Source of the DNA: a virus
Virus record (IMG/VR): IMGVR_UViG_3300042691_011070
Span: 1 to 37,529 of that record
Strand: one strand, 5' to 3'
Length of the DNA stretch: 37,529 bases
Positions 1 through 6,589 of this stretch are shown piece by piece; the stretch's first letter is position 1, and each line of letters begins with the position of its first letter. Made by a program: the position numbers and the translations under genes. The notes under the pieces were generated by a model. That model did not search any database and was not told the origin of the DNA. It worked only from the letters and a program-made list of their open reading frames with translations.

Positions 1-2
1 TT

Positions 3-35
3 CCCCGGGCATCAAACACCCGGGGATTTTTTTTT
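3..35 (+). terminator. Rho-independent terminator at left edge
   Basis: A perfect 7-bp GC stem (CCCCGGG at 3-9, CCCGGGG at 19-25) with a 9-nt loop is followed by nine T residues (27-35). It would stop rightward transcription entering from the left of the window. The T-run overlaps the stop codon of the leftward gene that ends at 34, so the site marks a convergent gene boundary. As a long A-tract lies on the other side it may also help end the leftward operon, but the sequence beyond is not visible. Confidence 0.85.
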
Positions 36-333
36 ATACCTCGCGCTTCTTCTTGGCTTTGACTTTAGCCCAGCGACGCACAGCTGCAAGGCGCATCTTC
101 TCTCTGGTCTCAGATGATACAGTCTTGCCGAGGTTGCCGTGTTTCTTACGCGCTGACTTCTCAGGCTGAACCATTGGGAGAGCCTTAGCCTTACGACGCT
201 TGCGTGTGATCTTGCCTGTAACGTTGTGCGTCTTCTCGTACAGCTCAGTCATTGCCATCAGCTGATGAGCGAACGTCCGATGTTCCTTGATTGCAAGACG
301 CTGGATACGTTTGATGATTGGTTCTGCTTTCAT
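34..333 (-). CDS. Small basic protein, NUMOD3-like motif
   Basis: The product is 99 residues, very rich in Lys and Arg, with no recognised enzyme domain. Around residues 66-85 the stretch GNLGKTVSSETREKMRLAA resembles the NUMOD3 / AP2-like DNA-binding helix motif of phage homing endonucleases (G..HS.ETR.KM). A nucleic-acid-binding role is therefore plausible but unproven. I placed the start at the second ATG because AAGGAG lies at the right distance before it; the upstream ATG at 351 overlaps that ribosome binding site. It is the last leftward gene visible and ends in the terminator T-tract. Confidence 0.6.
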   Translation of the reverse strand: MKAEPIIKRIQRLAIKEHRTFAHQLMAMTELYEKTHNVTGKITRKRRKAKALPMVQPEKSARKKHGNLGKTVSSETREKMRLAAVRRWAKVKAKKKREV

Positions 334-343
334 TGCATTCTCC

Positions 344-676
344 TTATGCATAGTGTGTAGTGTTGCTGCCTAGTTCACGGGCCTTGTCAAACCATTTCTT
401 AAGTAGGCCCCGGTCCTTAAGATGGTGATACGTAAAGAAGGATCTGTGCGTGCTGGTGTCGTATGTGTTCTGAGTCGCATGCTGTATGCGATTTCTGTAG
501 TCTGACAGCGTTATCTCGACTGCTTCTCCATAGCTGCCGCTGTAACTGACGCGGACTTTCACCATGCCCCTTTCCTCGTCAAGCTTAAGGCTTACGAGTC
601 TCCTGAAGTATGCGAATGCCGAGTCCGCTTCTTGCGCCTCATTGAGTAAGACGTTTGTTTTTCCTCTGAACATCAT
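344..676 (-). CDS. Hypothetical early protein, 110 aa
   Basis: I do not recognise this protein. It starts at the first of two adjacent ATG codons, 7 nt after a perfect AAGGAGG, and overlaps the upstream amidotransferase stop codon by 4 nt (ATGA), so translation is probably coupled. The sequence is mixed alpha/beta in appearance, without signal peptide or membrane segment. The N-terminal half (EAQEADSAFAYFRRLVSL) looks helical and the middle (VKVRVSYSGSYGEAVEITL) looks like paired beta strands. It ends only 10 nt before the start of the basic 99-residue protein. Confidence 0.6.
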   Translation of the reverse strand: MMFRGKTNVLLNEAQEADSAFAYFRRLVSLKLDEERGMVKVRVSYSGSYGEAVEITLSDYRNRIQHATQNTYDTSTHRSFFTYHHLKDRGLLKKWFDKARELGSNTTHYA

Positions 677-1725
677 GCTGTAGCCTCCTTAGTTTTAGGT
701 TGAGTGATACCACCAAGATCCATCAGTACATCCTCCATGTCTACCCACAGGTCAATGATCGTCTCAGCTGCCCAGTCAGGATCATTGGCAACCTTGTCGC
801 AGATAGCCTCGGATGTGTAGTGCTTGTTCTTCTCATCTCCAAGCAACTCATAGATGAAGTGAGATGCTTTCATTGGGTGCTGCTGTGACCAGCGAAGTAC
901 GCCGTCGTAGTCCTCGAGCATCAGGCTGTTATAGCTTGAGCGAATCAAACGCTTCAGCTGAGCCGATGTCAGCCTGCCCATCTCGGCAGCAACCTTTGCC
1001 TTCTTCTTTGGCTTAGCCTTTACCTTGGGCTTGATGTTCCCCTTGTAGTCCAGTGACAGCTGCTGCTGCTCCCGCTCGATGGCATCCCACTGGCGCCATG
1101 TCGGGCTGGTTGCGAACTTGCTGTGGTCGTACTTGGGGTAGGACACAGGAGCTGGCGGCGTACCGTAACCAAACTTCCAAGGTGTCCAAGCGTATGTGTT
1201 TGAGTACCACATCCCTTCGTGATCAATGCCGCTATCACGATTGATGATGAAGCATTCGCCCTGCTGATTCATCAGAGCGAACTTGTTGCTGCGTCCGATG
1301 TGATTGCCGATCAGCTTGAGGAACGCTTCTTGGTAAAGCAACTCAGGGTGAGCGGTCAGCAATGGCTTCAGGTAGTCATTGATGTAATGCCATGTGTCGG
1401 ACATCTTGGTATCAGCTGCATTGCCGGTGGACAGGATGCCGTTGTGTGCCATCCAGATACCCGGCGTCACCTCATATGGGTGGCAGTTCTCCAAGTCGAT
1501 GTCGCCGTGCGTCTGCATGCGGAAGTGGATCACAGCCTCGTGGCATGCGACCTCTTTGTAGTACAGGTCCTCGATCTGCTGCAATGTACCTACCATCTTT
1601 ACTATCTTTACTTCGTTACCACGATTCACGATTGCGCCGAAACCGTCTCGGTTCTTGCTGTAGAAGTCTTGCAGTTGTTCCGAGCTGAAGAAACCATCCT
1701 TTGGCTGATGAATGAGAATACACAT
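673..1725 (-). CDS. Class II glutamine amidotransferase
   Basis: This is an Ntn-hydrolase-type amidotransferase, which releases ammonia from glutamine and passes it to a partner enzyme. The nucleophile would be Cys2, exposed after Met removal (MCILI). The family motifs follow in order: HFRMQTHG at 67-74 (substrate Arg), NCHPYE at 80-85 and HNG at 94-96 (oxyanion hole Asn-Gly), then a conserved-type SDT near 109-111. The catalytic domain covers about residues 2-180. After it comes a Lys/Pro-rich linker (PKVKAKPKKKAK, about 226-244) and an unrecognised C-terminal region of about 100 residues. It sits directly downstream of an amidoligase gene on the same strand, suggesting the two act together. 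The start is preceded by AAAGGAAG. Domain assignment is secure; the acceptor substrate is unknown. Confidence 0.88.
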   Translation of the reverse strand: MCILIHQPKDGFFSSEQLQDFYSKNRDGFGAIVNRGNEVKIVKMVGTLQQIEDLYYKEVACHEAVIHFRMQTHGDIDLENCHPYEVTPGIWMAHNGILSTGNAADTKMSDTWHYINDYLKPLLTAHPELLYQEAFLKLIGNHIGRSNKFALMNQQGECFIINRDSGIDHEGMWYSNTYAWTPWKFGYGTPPAPVSYPKYDHSKFATSPTWRQWDAIEREQQQLSLDYKGNIKPKVKAKPKKKAKVAAEMGRLTSAQLKRLIRSSYNSLMLEDYDGVLRWSQQHPMKASHFIYELLGDEKNKHYTSEAICDKVANDPDWAAETIIDLWVDMEDVLMDLGGITQPKTKEATA

Positions 1726-1766
1726 TTGAGATCTTCCTTTCGTTAGTAGATTGAGATTGGTATTGC

Positions 1767-3251
1767 TTATGCTGCTTGGCGTTCGTTGTCATGATCGGCA
1801 TCCAATGCAAGGTAGCTGCGCAGGAACTTGGTATCGCTGCGGTTCTCGCGCTGCATGACGAACTTCTTAAACCCTATGGATGTGAAGTCTTGGATCGCAG
1901 TCACGCCCGGGGTACAGAAGGCGAGCACTGCATTGCAGAACTCCAACGCTGCCATGATTGACTCATAGCGTAGGGACCCACGGAAGATACGGAACTCAAT
2001 GGTCTTAGGGTTCTGTACATTGAGCGCTTCGTATCGCTCGCCCGTGTTCTTGTTGTGCGGTGTGAACTTAGCCATCTCATGCTTGATCCGGCAGTAGCCA
2101 CCGCTATACCGACGAGCAATCGAACGGATGAGCGCCTCGTTACGGACGTCATTCAAGAACGACTGAACCCGGTAGATCTGAGACTGGGTTACGTACTCCC
2201 TACCCACGTGGACATGGAAGCCGCAGCGTCCACCCTCATGTGAGCGCATACCCTTCTTGACCTCGTTGTTGGTCAGGAACAGAGCGAACTTCTCGCGGTG
2301 TACGTCAAGGCCAGCAGGCTGAGTGATTAGCTCGAAGCCCTCACCAATAGACCCGTCACGCTCGAAGTAGCAATACTCACCTACTTGTCCGCCCGGGTTG
2401 AGCAGCTCATGCACCCGCCCAGCTGCGACAGTTGGTTGCCCAGTCCGAACCTCGACCTCCAGCTCGCAACCGAAAGCGCGGCGGTTAGACTTGAACCAAG
2501 GCGACTCAATAACATTGAAGCCTTTGTTGCGTGAGCTGTGATAGTTGTCGATCAGTCCCTGATAAGGACTCCAGCTGGTATCGTGGTAGATCTGACGCCG
2601 CGCATCATAGACAACGTTGGATCTGCGGCGGTCATGTATCTGAGTCGTTTGCCCATGCACAAAGACAGGAACTGCGAACTCAGTGAGGACCAAATATCCA
2701 TGTGCATCTTCGACTCGAGCGCCATCGTTCATTAACGTTTGTGCGCAGGCACTGCAGCATGTCTCTTGGCGAGCGTACTCGGTGGCATTGCCCTGCAGAA
2801 CTCTTCTGCGTTCGCCTCTTTCGAGGTGACCACATTCCTCTCGTTGAATGCTGTGCTTCTGTGCTACGCCGAGCATCCATTCCTCTTGGCCTTGCTCTGC
2901 AAACTTAGGCAGGTACTCTTCAATCAGTGGAACTACATTGACTCCGCTATCTGTGAGGCGGTCACGCTTGATGTAATCCATCAAGAAAGTGATACGCAAG
3001 CAGGACTGCGGATGGGTACGCTTATACTTCTGAAGCCTGTCTCTGATATCGTCAGGCACGGAGCCGAAAGCAATGACGTCTGATACAACGATGGCGTCGA
3101 TCAGTACAGCCCACTTGTTATCGCCTACTCTGTGGCCGCTTGCCCGAGAGATAGACTTGAGCATTCGCTTGAGCAACATATCAAGGAATGTTTCGCGCTG
3201 GAATCCCGTCGCCAACAACCGCTGACGGGCATAGGTGTATAGCTGGATCAT
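1767..3251 (-). CDS. Amidoligase with glutamine-synthetase-like fold
   Basis: The C-terminal half carries the motif series of Amidoligase_2-type enzymes (glutamine synthetase fold), which form amide bonds using ATP: FGCELEVE (about 260-267), RDGSIG (298-303), CGFHVHVG (343-350), RYEALN (406-411) and TIEFRIFRGS (417-426). The acidic and His residues of these motifs would bind metal and nucleotide. The N-terminal 250 residues are unrecognised but hold a Cys/His cluster (C140, H142, C165, C166, C169) that could bind zinc. I chose the internal ATG because AAGGAG lies 6 nt before it; an upstream in-frame ATG at 3287 has no such site. Length is 494 residues. It is followed by the class II glutamine amidotransferase, a known partner type for these ligases. 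The substrate is not readable from sequence. Confidence 0.85.
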   Translation of the reverse strand: MIQLYTYARQRLLATGFQRETFLDMLLKRMLKSISRASGHRVGDNKWAVLIDAIVVSDVIAFGSVPDDIRDRLQKYKRTHPQSCLRITFLMDYIKRDRLTDSGVNVVPLIEEYLPKFAEQGQEEWMLGVAQKHSIQREECGHLERGERRRVLQGNATEYARQETCCSACAQTLMNDGARVEDAHGYLVLTEFAVPVFVHGQTTQIHDRRRSNVVYDARRQIYHDTSWSPYQGLIDNYHSSRNKGFNVIESPWFKSNRRAFGCELEVEVRTGQPTVAAGRVHELLNPGGQVGEYCYFERDGSIGEGFELITQPAGLDVHREKFALFLTNNEVKKGMRSHEGGRCGFHVHVGREYVTQSQIYRVQSFLNDVRNEALIRSIARRYSGGYCRIKHEMAKFTPHNKNTGERYEALNVQNPKTIEFRIFRGSLRYESIMAALEFCNAVLAFCTPGVTAIQDFTSIGFKKFVMQRENRSDTKFLRSYLALDADHDNERQAA

Positions 3252-3279
3252 GTGAATCTCCTTAAGGTTGAAATATAGA

Positions 3280-3330
3280 AGAGGCAACCGTCCCCTTCAC
3301 TGAAAGTGAGGGGCGGGTGCCGGTGGTTGT
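3280..3330 (-). promoter_or_regulatory. Leader hairpin element L1
   Basis: In the 5' leader of the amidoligase gene a stem of CCCC plus TCAC pairs with GTGA plus GGGG (3292-3313), with a single bulged T and a 5-nt loop. CAACC and GGTTG on either side can pair as an outer stem. A close copy stands before the gene starting at 4803 and a looser one before the gene starting at 7309. There is no T-run, so it is not a simple terminator. The hairpin overlaps the stop codon of the upstream 112-residue gene. An RNA processing or stabilising hairpin (RNase III-like) is the most natural guess. Confidence 0.5.
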
Positions 3331-3635
3331 GAGCGTTTGTCTTTTGGAAAGGGAAGGATGGTGTGCGTCCCAACAGAGAGCTTTGAAAACATCCCGTTAA
3401 GCTTGCGGATATGTTCGTCAGACAATCCAATTCTTGCGCGCATCTCTCGTATCTGAGCTAATGCATCGGATACACCTACCTCTTGCCATCTCCAGTGAGA
3501 GCCGTCGCTTGTCATGATGCTGCTGAGTCTGCCGTTCCAAGTGACTACCTCCCATCCGAACTCAAGAGTCATGAATCGGGCAACCTCTGCCGTCACTTCT
3601 CCCTGACCTGTGAGTAATGCATCCTTCCAGTTCAT
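3297..3635 (-). CDS. Hypothetical early protein, 112 aa
   Basis: I do not recognise this protein. It starts 4 nt after AAAGGAGG and its ATG overlaps the stop of the upstream gene (ATGA). The first 60 residues contain several Trp (NWKDALL, FGWEVVTWNG, SHWRWQEVG), followed by a probable helix (SDALAQIREMRARIGLSDEH) and a Pro-rich, probably disordered tail (QPPAPAPHF). No signal peptide or membrane segment is visible. Its stop codon lies inside leader hairpin L1 of the amidoligase gene. Confidence 0.6.
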   Translation of the reverse strand: MNWKDALLTGQGEVTAEVARFMTLEFGWEVVTWNGRLSSIMTSDGSHWRWQEVGVSDALAQIREMRARIGLSDEHIRKLNGMFSKLSVGTHTILPFPKDKRSQPPAPAPHFQ

Positions 3636-3973
3636 CTTTCCTCCTTTGCAATACGTTCGTAAGCGTTATCAATGTGAGCGCACAACTTCTCAGCCCAGTC
3701 CATCATCTCTTTCTCTTTCTCATCGGAGAACCCGTAGCCTTCGATGATGCAGTCGGCAGCGAATGACATCGTGCCGAGCAGCTGGTCACGCATGCTCTCT
3801 GCTTGGGATGGATGCAGGTACTGCGCATAGGTCGCAGTCATCCGAGTCAGATGCATGCCCATTAGGAGAACCGTCACCGTCTTGGCGTAGCTGTCTCCGT
3901 TGATATTGCGGATCGACTGAATGCTCTCGTCAATCTTTGATCGTGCCTCCTTGAGTAGTCTGTGCTCATGCAT
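3632..3973 (-). CDS. Hypothetical helical early protein, 113 aa
   Basis: I do not recognise this protein. It is almost entirely helical in character, with amphipathic stretches such as RLLKEARSKIDESIQSI at the start and DEKEKEMMDWAEKLCAHI near the end. It lacks signal and membrane segments. The start has GGGAG about 7 nt upstream. It overlaps the previous gene by 8 nt and the next by 4 nt, so it belongs to one translationally coupled chain. A small alpha-helical bundle is the most that can be said. Confidence 0.6.
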   Translation of the reverse strand: MHEHRLLKEARSKIDESIQSIRNINGDSYAKTVTVLLMGMHLTRMTATYAQYLHPSQAESMRDQLLGTMSFAADCIIEGYGFSDEKEKEMMDWAEKLCAHIDNAYERIAKEER

Positions 3974-4136
3974 ATGGATCTCCCATCTGTTCGTAGTCTT
4001 GTGCCATCAGTCGATAGCATTCTTGTAACTCCTCATCGGTCAGATCAGTTGATGACCAGCCGACGGGAACCCTTGGCGCCACACAATCACGAGTCTCGTT
4101 CAGTTCCTGAGGAGACCAGATCATTTGATTGTTCAT
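3966..4136 (-). CDS. Hypothetical small protein, 56 aa
   Basis: This is a small acidic protein with a clear coding appearance (VPVGWSSTDLTDEELQECY near the middle). I chose the internal ATG because AAAGGAAG precedes it by 5 nt; upstream in-frame ATGs at 4178 and 4169 have no ribosome binding site and would overlap the neighbour even more. With this start it overlaps the preceding gene by 50 nt in a different frame. Function unknown. Confidence 0.5.
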   Translation of the reverse strand: MNNQMIWSPQELNETRDCVAPRVPVGWSSTDLTDEELQECYRLMAQDYEQMGDPYA

Positions 4137-4260
4137 TACGTCTTCCTTTCTTGGTTGGTTTGAACCCATGCTTAGCAAAGGTTTTACGGATGTCGGTATC
4201 TCTTGCGTTGGTGTACTTCCAGCGCCTGTCCCATACCGAAGGGAGTACTGGCTTTGTCAT
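4087..4260 (-). CDS. Hypothetical small basic protein, 57 aa
   Basis: This small basic protein (WDRRWKYTNARDTDIRKTFA, then KPTKKGRRN) starts 5 nt after GGAGG and overlaps the stop of the CxxC protein gene by ATGA. The basic, aromatic composition suggests contact with nucleic acid, but there is no recognised domain. Its last 16 codons overlap the next gene in another frame; the ribosome binding site and start overlap support it as real. Confidence 0.5.
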   Translation of the reverse strand: MTKPVLPSVWDRRWKYTNARDTDIRKTFAKHGFKPTKKGRRNEQSNDLVSSGTERDS

Positions 4261-4439
4261 CTGAACCTCCATTCCTCGAACTTGATTGGCTTGGGTGCGA
4301 AGTCAGCAATGACCGGCGGTTTCCTAGCGGCAATCTTGGTTGTGCAATCTCGGCATACCCAACGGTTGCCTGATTTGAAACGTCCTCCTACAGGATTGCG
4401 ATGGCTGTAGCAGGTACCGCAGAAGCGTTCCTTATCCAT
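4257..4439 (-). CDS. Small zinc-finger-like CxxC protein
   Basis: The 60-residue product has two CxxC pairs, FCGTCYSH (residues 6-13) and VCRDC (about 28-32), separated by a basic loop with Gly (NPVGGRFKSGNRW). This is the layout of a treble-clef or zinc-ribbon finger. The rest is a Pro/Lys-rich tail. I took the ATG that follows AGGAG by 7 nt; an in-frame ATG 17 codons upstream lies inside the neighbouring gene and has no ribosome binding site. It probably binds zinc and may bind nucleic acid or a host protein; the target is unknown. Confidence 0.6.
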   Translation of the reverse strand: MDKERFCGTCYSHRNPVGGRFKSGNRWVCRDCTTKIAARKPPVIADFAPKPIKFEEWRFR

Positions 4440-4449
4440 TATCAAACTC

Positions 4450-4803
4450 CTAATATTCGGAGGGAACCATAAGCACCCAGCGCTCTCCATTCCACTGACA
4501 GAACAGAGTGATATCGGGATCGGGGAAGTCGGTGTAGTCGATCGACTTCATGAGGAACGCGTTGCCGTTGCCATCGTCCAGCGTGAATGTGCCTTGGCTA
4601 TTATTGTTGACAGCGAGTCTGGCTACTGCGAAGTAATCTTTGAGGTGGTACTTACGCTCCCTCAGCTGCGCCGCAATGAGATCAAGCAGCCAGAACGCAC
4701 CGCCCTCTTTGGCTACGTAGATAGCGCCATCGGTTGCGACGTCAGGGAACAGGCCGAAGCGGTGATATGCCTCGGTACCAGTGAAGTGTGAGGTATCAAT
4801 CAT
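4450..4803 (-). CDS. DUF6876-like protein
   Basis: The N-terminal half (FTGTEAYHRFGLFPDVATDG, then AIYVAKEGGAFWLLDLIAAQ) matches my memory of the DUF6876 pattern (FTGTE.Y.R....TDGV.YLAE..GAYWL.D.IA), found in phages and mobile elements of Gram-negative bacteria. Its role is unknown. The C-terminal half forms likely beta strands ending FCQWNGERWVLMVPSEY. AAAGGAG precedes the ATG, and leader hairpin L2 lies just upstream, as for the amidoligase gene, which suggests shared handling of these two transcripts. Confidence 0.65.
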   Translation of the reverse strand: MIDTSHFTGTEAYHRFGLFPDVATDGAIYVAKEGGAFWLLDLIAAQLRERKYHLKDYFAVARLAVNNNSQGTFTLDDGNGNAFLMKSIDYTDFPDPDITLFCQWNGERWVLMVPSEY

Positions 4804-4824
4804 GTGAGTCTCCTTTGCAGAATG

Positions 4825-4885
4825 AAGAAGAGGGCCATCCCCTTCACCGAAGGTGAGGGGTGGAACTCTGGTGGTTGAGGAAGAG
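4825..4885 (-). promoter_or_regulatory. Leader hairpin element L2
   Basis: A hairpin at 4839-4860 (CCCC, bulged T, TCACC / GGTGA, GGGG) repeats leader element L1 nearly base for base, including the flanking CTCTTC on the start-codon side and CAACCACC on the far side. Within the stem, the loop-closing pair differs (T-A or mismatch in L1, C-G here) while the helix is preserved. No T-run follows. It stands in the 5' leader of the DUF6876-like gene. Confidence 0.5.
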
Positions 4886-4890
4886 TGAGG

Positions 4891-5097
4891 CTAGGGACGG
4901 GGGAGGATGCCGAGCAAGTCGATCCTCTGCTGCTGGGTATCAGGTGCCTGATCTTTGGAGGGCGGCGTAGCAAGATCGATGAGCTGGTTGGTCAGCCGCT
5001 GGTATTCCAAGCAGATGTCTAAAGCTTCGGCGTACAGTTGGTACTGTGTATCCGAGCTGAGGTACATGAACTGCTCACGAGTCATTGGTTTCTTCAT
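4891..5097 (-). CDS. Hypothetical early protein, 68 aa
   Basis: I do not recognise this helical protein (MTREQFMYLSSDTQYQLYAE in the N-terminal part). I placed the start 5 nt after AAGGAG. The same frame is open back to an ATG at 5202 that overlaps the upstream stop (TAATG) and has AAGGAAG in front, so a 103-residue form is possible; its extra 35 residues look unlike a folded domain. If the short form is right, 5098-5201 is a non-coding leader with no feature I can name. Confidence 0.55.
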   Translation of the reverse strand: MKKPMTREQFMYLSSDTQYQLYAEALDICLEYQRLTNQLIDLATPPSKDQAPDTQQQRIDLLGILPRP

Positions 5098-5201
5098 AGG
5101 ATCTCCTTTCAGTTGTCGTTTTCGCCACAGCACGGAACGATCAGATGACTGACTGCCTGCTGGGCATGAGTCTGTGGTATCTCGAGGGAAAGGCAACAGC
5201 A

Positions 5202-5378
5202 TTACTCTTCCTTGCGATCAGCGATGGCACGGATCTTCATCCATGTATCGAAGATCACCTCTGAATCTCCTGTTGCTATTGCATCACCGATACGGTGCAG
5301 TGCTAACTTGTGCTGCTCTATCACCCAGTCTTTGACACGCAGTCGGTTCTCTAGAACCATACGATCGTTGTCGTTCAT
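5202..5378 (-). CDS. Hypothetical small early protein, 58 aa
   Basis: This short gene starts 5 nt after AAGGAG and overlaps the upstream stop by ATGA. The 58 residues begin MNDNDRMVLENRLRVKDW and end IRAIADRKEE. The composition is that of a small soluble helical protein. No family recognised. The ribosome binding site, the start/stop overlap on one side and adjacency on the other support it as a real gene. Confidence 0.6.
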   Translation of the reverse strand: MNDNDRMVLENRLRVKDWVIEQHKLALHRIGDAIATGDSEVIFDTWMKIRAIADRKEE

Positions 5379-5590
5379 GTTGTCTCCTTGTTACGTTTCT
5401 TCAGCCCTTTGAATGAAAGAACATCTATTGCGAAGCCAAAGATCTTCTGTTCCGCTTCAGTTGCGTTGTTCCACATCTCTTCATGCATGCGTTTGTACTC
5501 CTTGAGCTTGGCTGTGTTGCTCAGCGCTAAGAACTTGCGCTCACTCATGCGGTGTGGTCGAGGCGGCAGGTTCAGTTTTGGTACGTTCAT
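5375..5590 (-). CDS. Hypothetical early protein, 71 aa
   Basis: The product has a Pro-rich start (KLNLPPRPHRMSERKFLAL) and then a charged helix (KLKEYKRMHEEMWNNATEAE), and ends in a basic stretch (GLKKRNKET). AAGGAG lies 5 nt before the ATG. Both ends overlap neighbouring genes by 4 nt. No domain, signal or membrane segment recognised; function unknown. Confidence 0.6.
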   Translation of the reverse strand: MNVPKLNLPPRPHRMSERKFLALSNTAKLKEYKRMHEEMWNNATEAEQKIFGFAIDVLSFKGLKKRNKETT

Positions 5591-5880
5591 GTTGTCTCCT
5601 TATTAACATACAAAAAGCGGGAAACCTCTGGCTCCCACATCCCAAGAATCATTGGCGCCAAAGACCATAAGAGAGCCAGTAAGAATCCATAAGGTTCTTC
5701 GACCCTGAGTGCGGTAGAGAGGAAGAAGATGACGGTGAAGGTAAGGATGGAACAGGTGAGTGAGAGCATCCCAACCAACAAGAGAACCAGATTGGATCTG
5801 CGGTACATGACGATGCCTGTATCAACCCGATCGTCGTAGCAGGCACAGCCTCGTTCGTAGCAGGATTGTTCGATGATCAT
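5587..5880 (-). CDS. Two-TM membrane protein with Cys-rich N-terminus
   Basis: Residues about 30-57 (NLVLLLVGMLSLTCSILTFT onward) and 64-82 form two strong hydrophobic segments joined by a short polar turn. The N-terminal 28 residues hold three Cys (7, 12, 14) in SCYERGCACYDD. An inner membrane location is likely. I took the ATG following GGGAGGG; it overlaps the upstream stop (ATGA). It could be a superinfection-exclusion, anti-host or holin-like protein, but nothing in the sequence decides this. Confidence 0.6.
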   Translation of the reverse strand: MIIEQSCYERGCACYDDRVDTGIVMYRRSNLVLLLVGMLSLTCSILTFTVIFFLSTALRVEEPYGFLLALLWSLAPMILGMWEPEVSRFLYVNKETT

Positions 5881-6182
5881 TTGCCCTCCCTTAGTTCGCA
5901 CTTGCCCGGAGAGAGGTCACATTCAGGCCAAGCTGTACACCCGAGGTGTGGATCTTGGAGCCGATAGCTTAGATTGTTGATCACCATGTCTGGATCGCAA
6001 GCGCCGTCAACTTTCCAGTCGCCTGCCTTGATGGCTGCCAGCATCATCTCTAACGCCTCATGCATTAGCTGTTCGTCAGCTTTGATCCTGTCCTTGAGCG
6101 CCTCGATCTCTTCCTTCTTAGCGCAGTAGTCCAGCCATAGATGACGGAGAGTCCCGTCGAAGTACTTTGTTGGGTCGTTCAT
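5877..6182 (-). CDS. Hypothetical early protein, helical with Cys-rich tail
   Basis: The first 60 residues are a probable coiled helix (CAKKEEIEALKDRIKADEQL). The C-terminal third holds four Cys (about 62, 82, 88, 94) in DGACDPDMV, GCTAWPECDL and SPGKCELREG, which may bind a metal. The ribosome binding site is weak (GGGGTGA), but the ATG overlaps the stop of the preceding tiny membrane gene, which suggests coupled translation. Function unknown. Confidence 0.6.
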   Translation of the reverse strand: MNDPTKYFDGTLRHLWLDYCAKKEEIEALKDRIKADEQLMHEALEMMLAAIKAGDWKVDGACDPDMVINNLSYRLQDPHLGCTAWPECDLSPGKCELREGK

Positions 6183-6319
6183 CTGATCACCCCGCAGCTA
6201 GGCAGAGAATGCTTATGGATTGGGCAGGGATACTTGATCTCTGGCAGCGGTGCCGCCCATAGCAGTAACAGGTAGATGGATGTGATTAAGACAGCAGTAA
6301 GAGCTATTGCTTTGTACAT
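6179..6319 (-). CDS. Tiny single-TM protein, 46 aa
   Basis: This gene follows TAGGAG by 5 nt and overlaps the next start by ATGA. It encodes 46 residues: MYKAIALTAVLITSIYLLLL gives a hydrophobic segment at about 4-23, followed by a short tail with two Cys (32, 42). It could be a membrane protein or have an uncleaved signal anchor. It is the first gene downstream of the UUCG-loop terminator, so it may have its own promoter or depend on read-through. Confidence 0.55.
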   Translation of the reverse strand: MYKAIALTAVLITSIYLLLLWAAPLPEIKYPCPIHKHSLPSCGVIR

Positions 6320-6389
6320 GTTGGTCTCCTAATCCGGAATGTGAGTACGGGAATATCGGAAGCTGGCAATCCTGCCGCTCCGAAGTTTT

Positions 6390-6416
6390 AAAAAAACTGG
6401 GAGTCCGAAGACCCCC
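6390..6416 (-). terminator. Rho-independent terminator with UUCG loop
   Basis: On the minus strand GGGGGTC and GACTCCC (one G.U pair) close a TTCG tetraloop and are followed by AG and seven T. This is a textbook intrinsic terminator. It stands directly after the stop of the 26-residue gene and before the 46-residue gene, so it divides the leftward operon and would lower or separate expression of everything downstream, including the amidoligase pair. Confidence 0.85.
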
Positions 6417-6422
6417 GATTGA

Positions 6423-6503
6423 TCAGCCGAACCATCCGCATACGATGCCGATGAGCATGAGGATGAAGCCAGCGATGATGATGTTGTCAGCTAAGTCTTT
6501 CAT
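6423..6503 (-). CDS. Micro membrane protein, 26 aa
   Basis: The frame reads MKDLADNIIIAGFILMLIGI and then VCGWFG: a short charged start and one hydrophobic span. GGAG lies 7 nt upstream, the ATG overlaps the stop of the preceding micro gene (ATGA), and a strong terminator follows 6 nt after the stop. It is too short for confident gene calling on its own; the arrangement makes it likely. Function unknown. Confidence 0.5.
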   Translation of the reverse strand: MKDLADNIIIAGFILMLIGIVCGWFG

Positions 6504-6589
6504 GGGATAACTCCAAAGAGGTTGAGGATGCCGGTGATCATGCCGATCACCATGCAGATATACATCAGTATCCAGATATTCATAGCCAT
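6500..6589 (-). CDS. Micro membrane protein, 29 aa
   Basis: The frame reads MAMNIWILMYICMVIGMITG and then ILNLFGVIP, almost wholly hydrophobic. Its ATG overlaps the upstream stop (TAATG) and its stop overlaps the next start (ATGA), so it is translated as the middle of a coupled trio of membrane proteins (72, 29 and 26 residues). A second ATG two codons in is an alternative start. Function unknown. Confidence 0.5.
   Translation of the reverse strand: MAMNIWILMYICMVIGMITGILNLFGVIP

Noticed and set aside
1219-1746. Plus-strand open frame opposite the amidotransferase gene
   Set aside because: Antisense shadow; the minus-strand frame has a complete catalytic motif set and a ribosome binding site.
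3292-3313. Leader hairpin L1 as a Rho-independent terminator
   Set aside because: No T-run follows the stem on the transcribed strand, and a ribosome binding site and gene follow directly.
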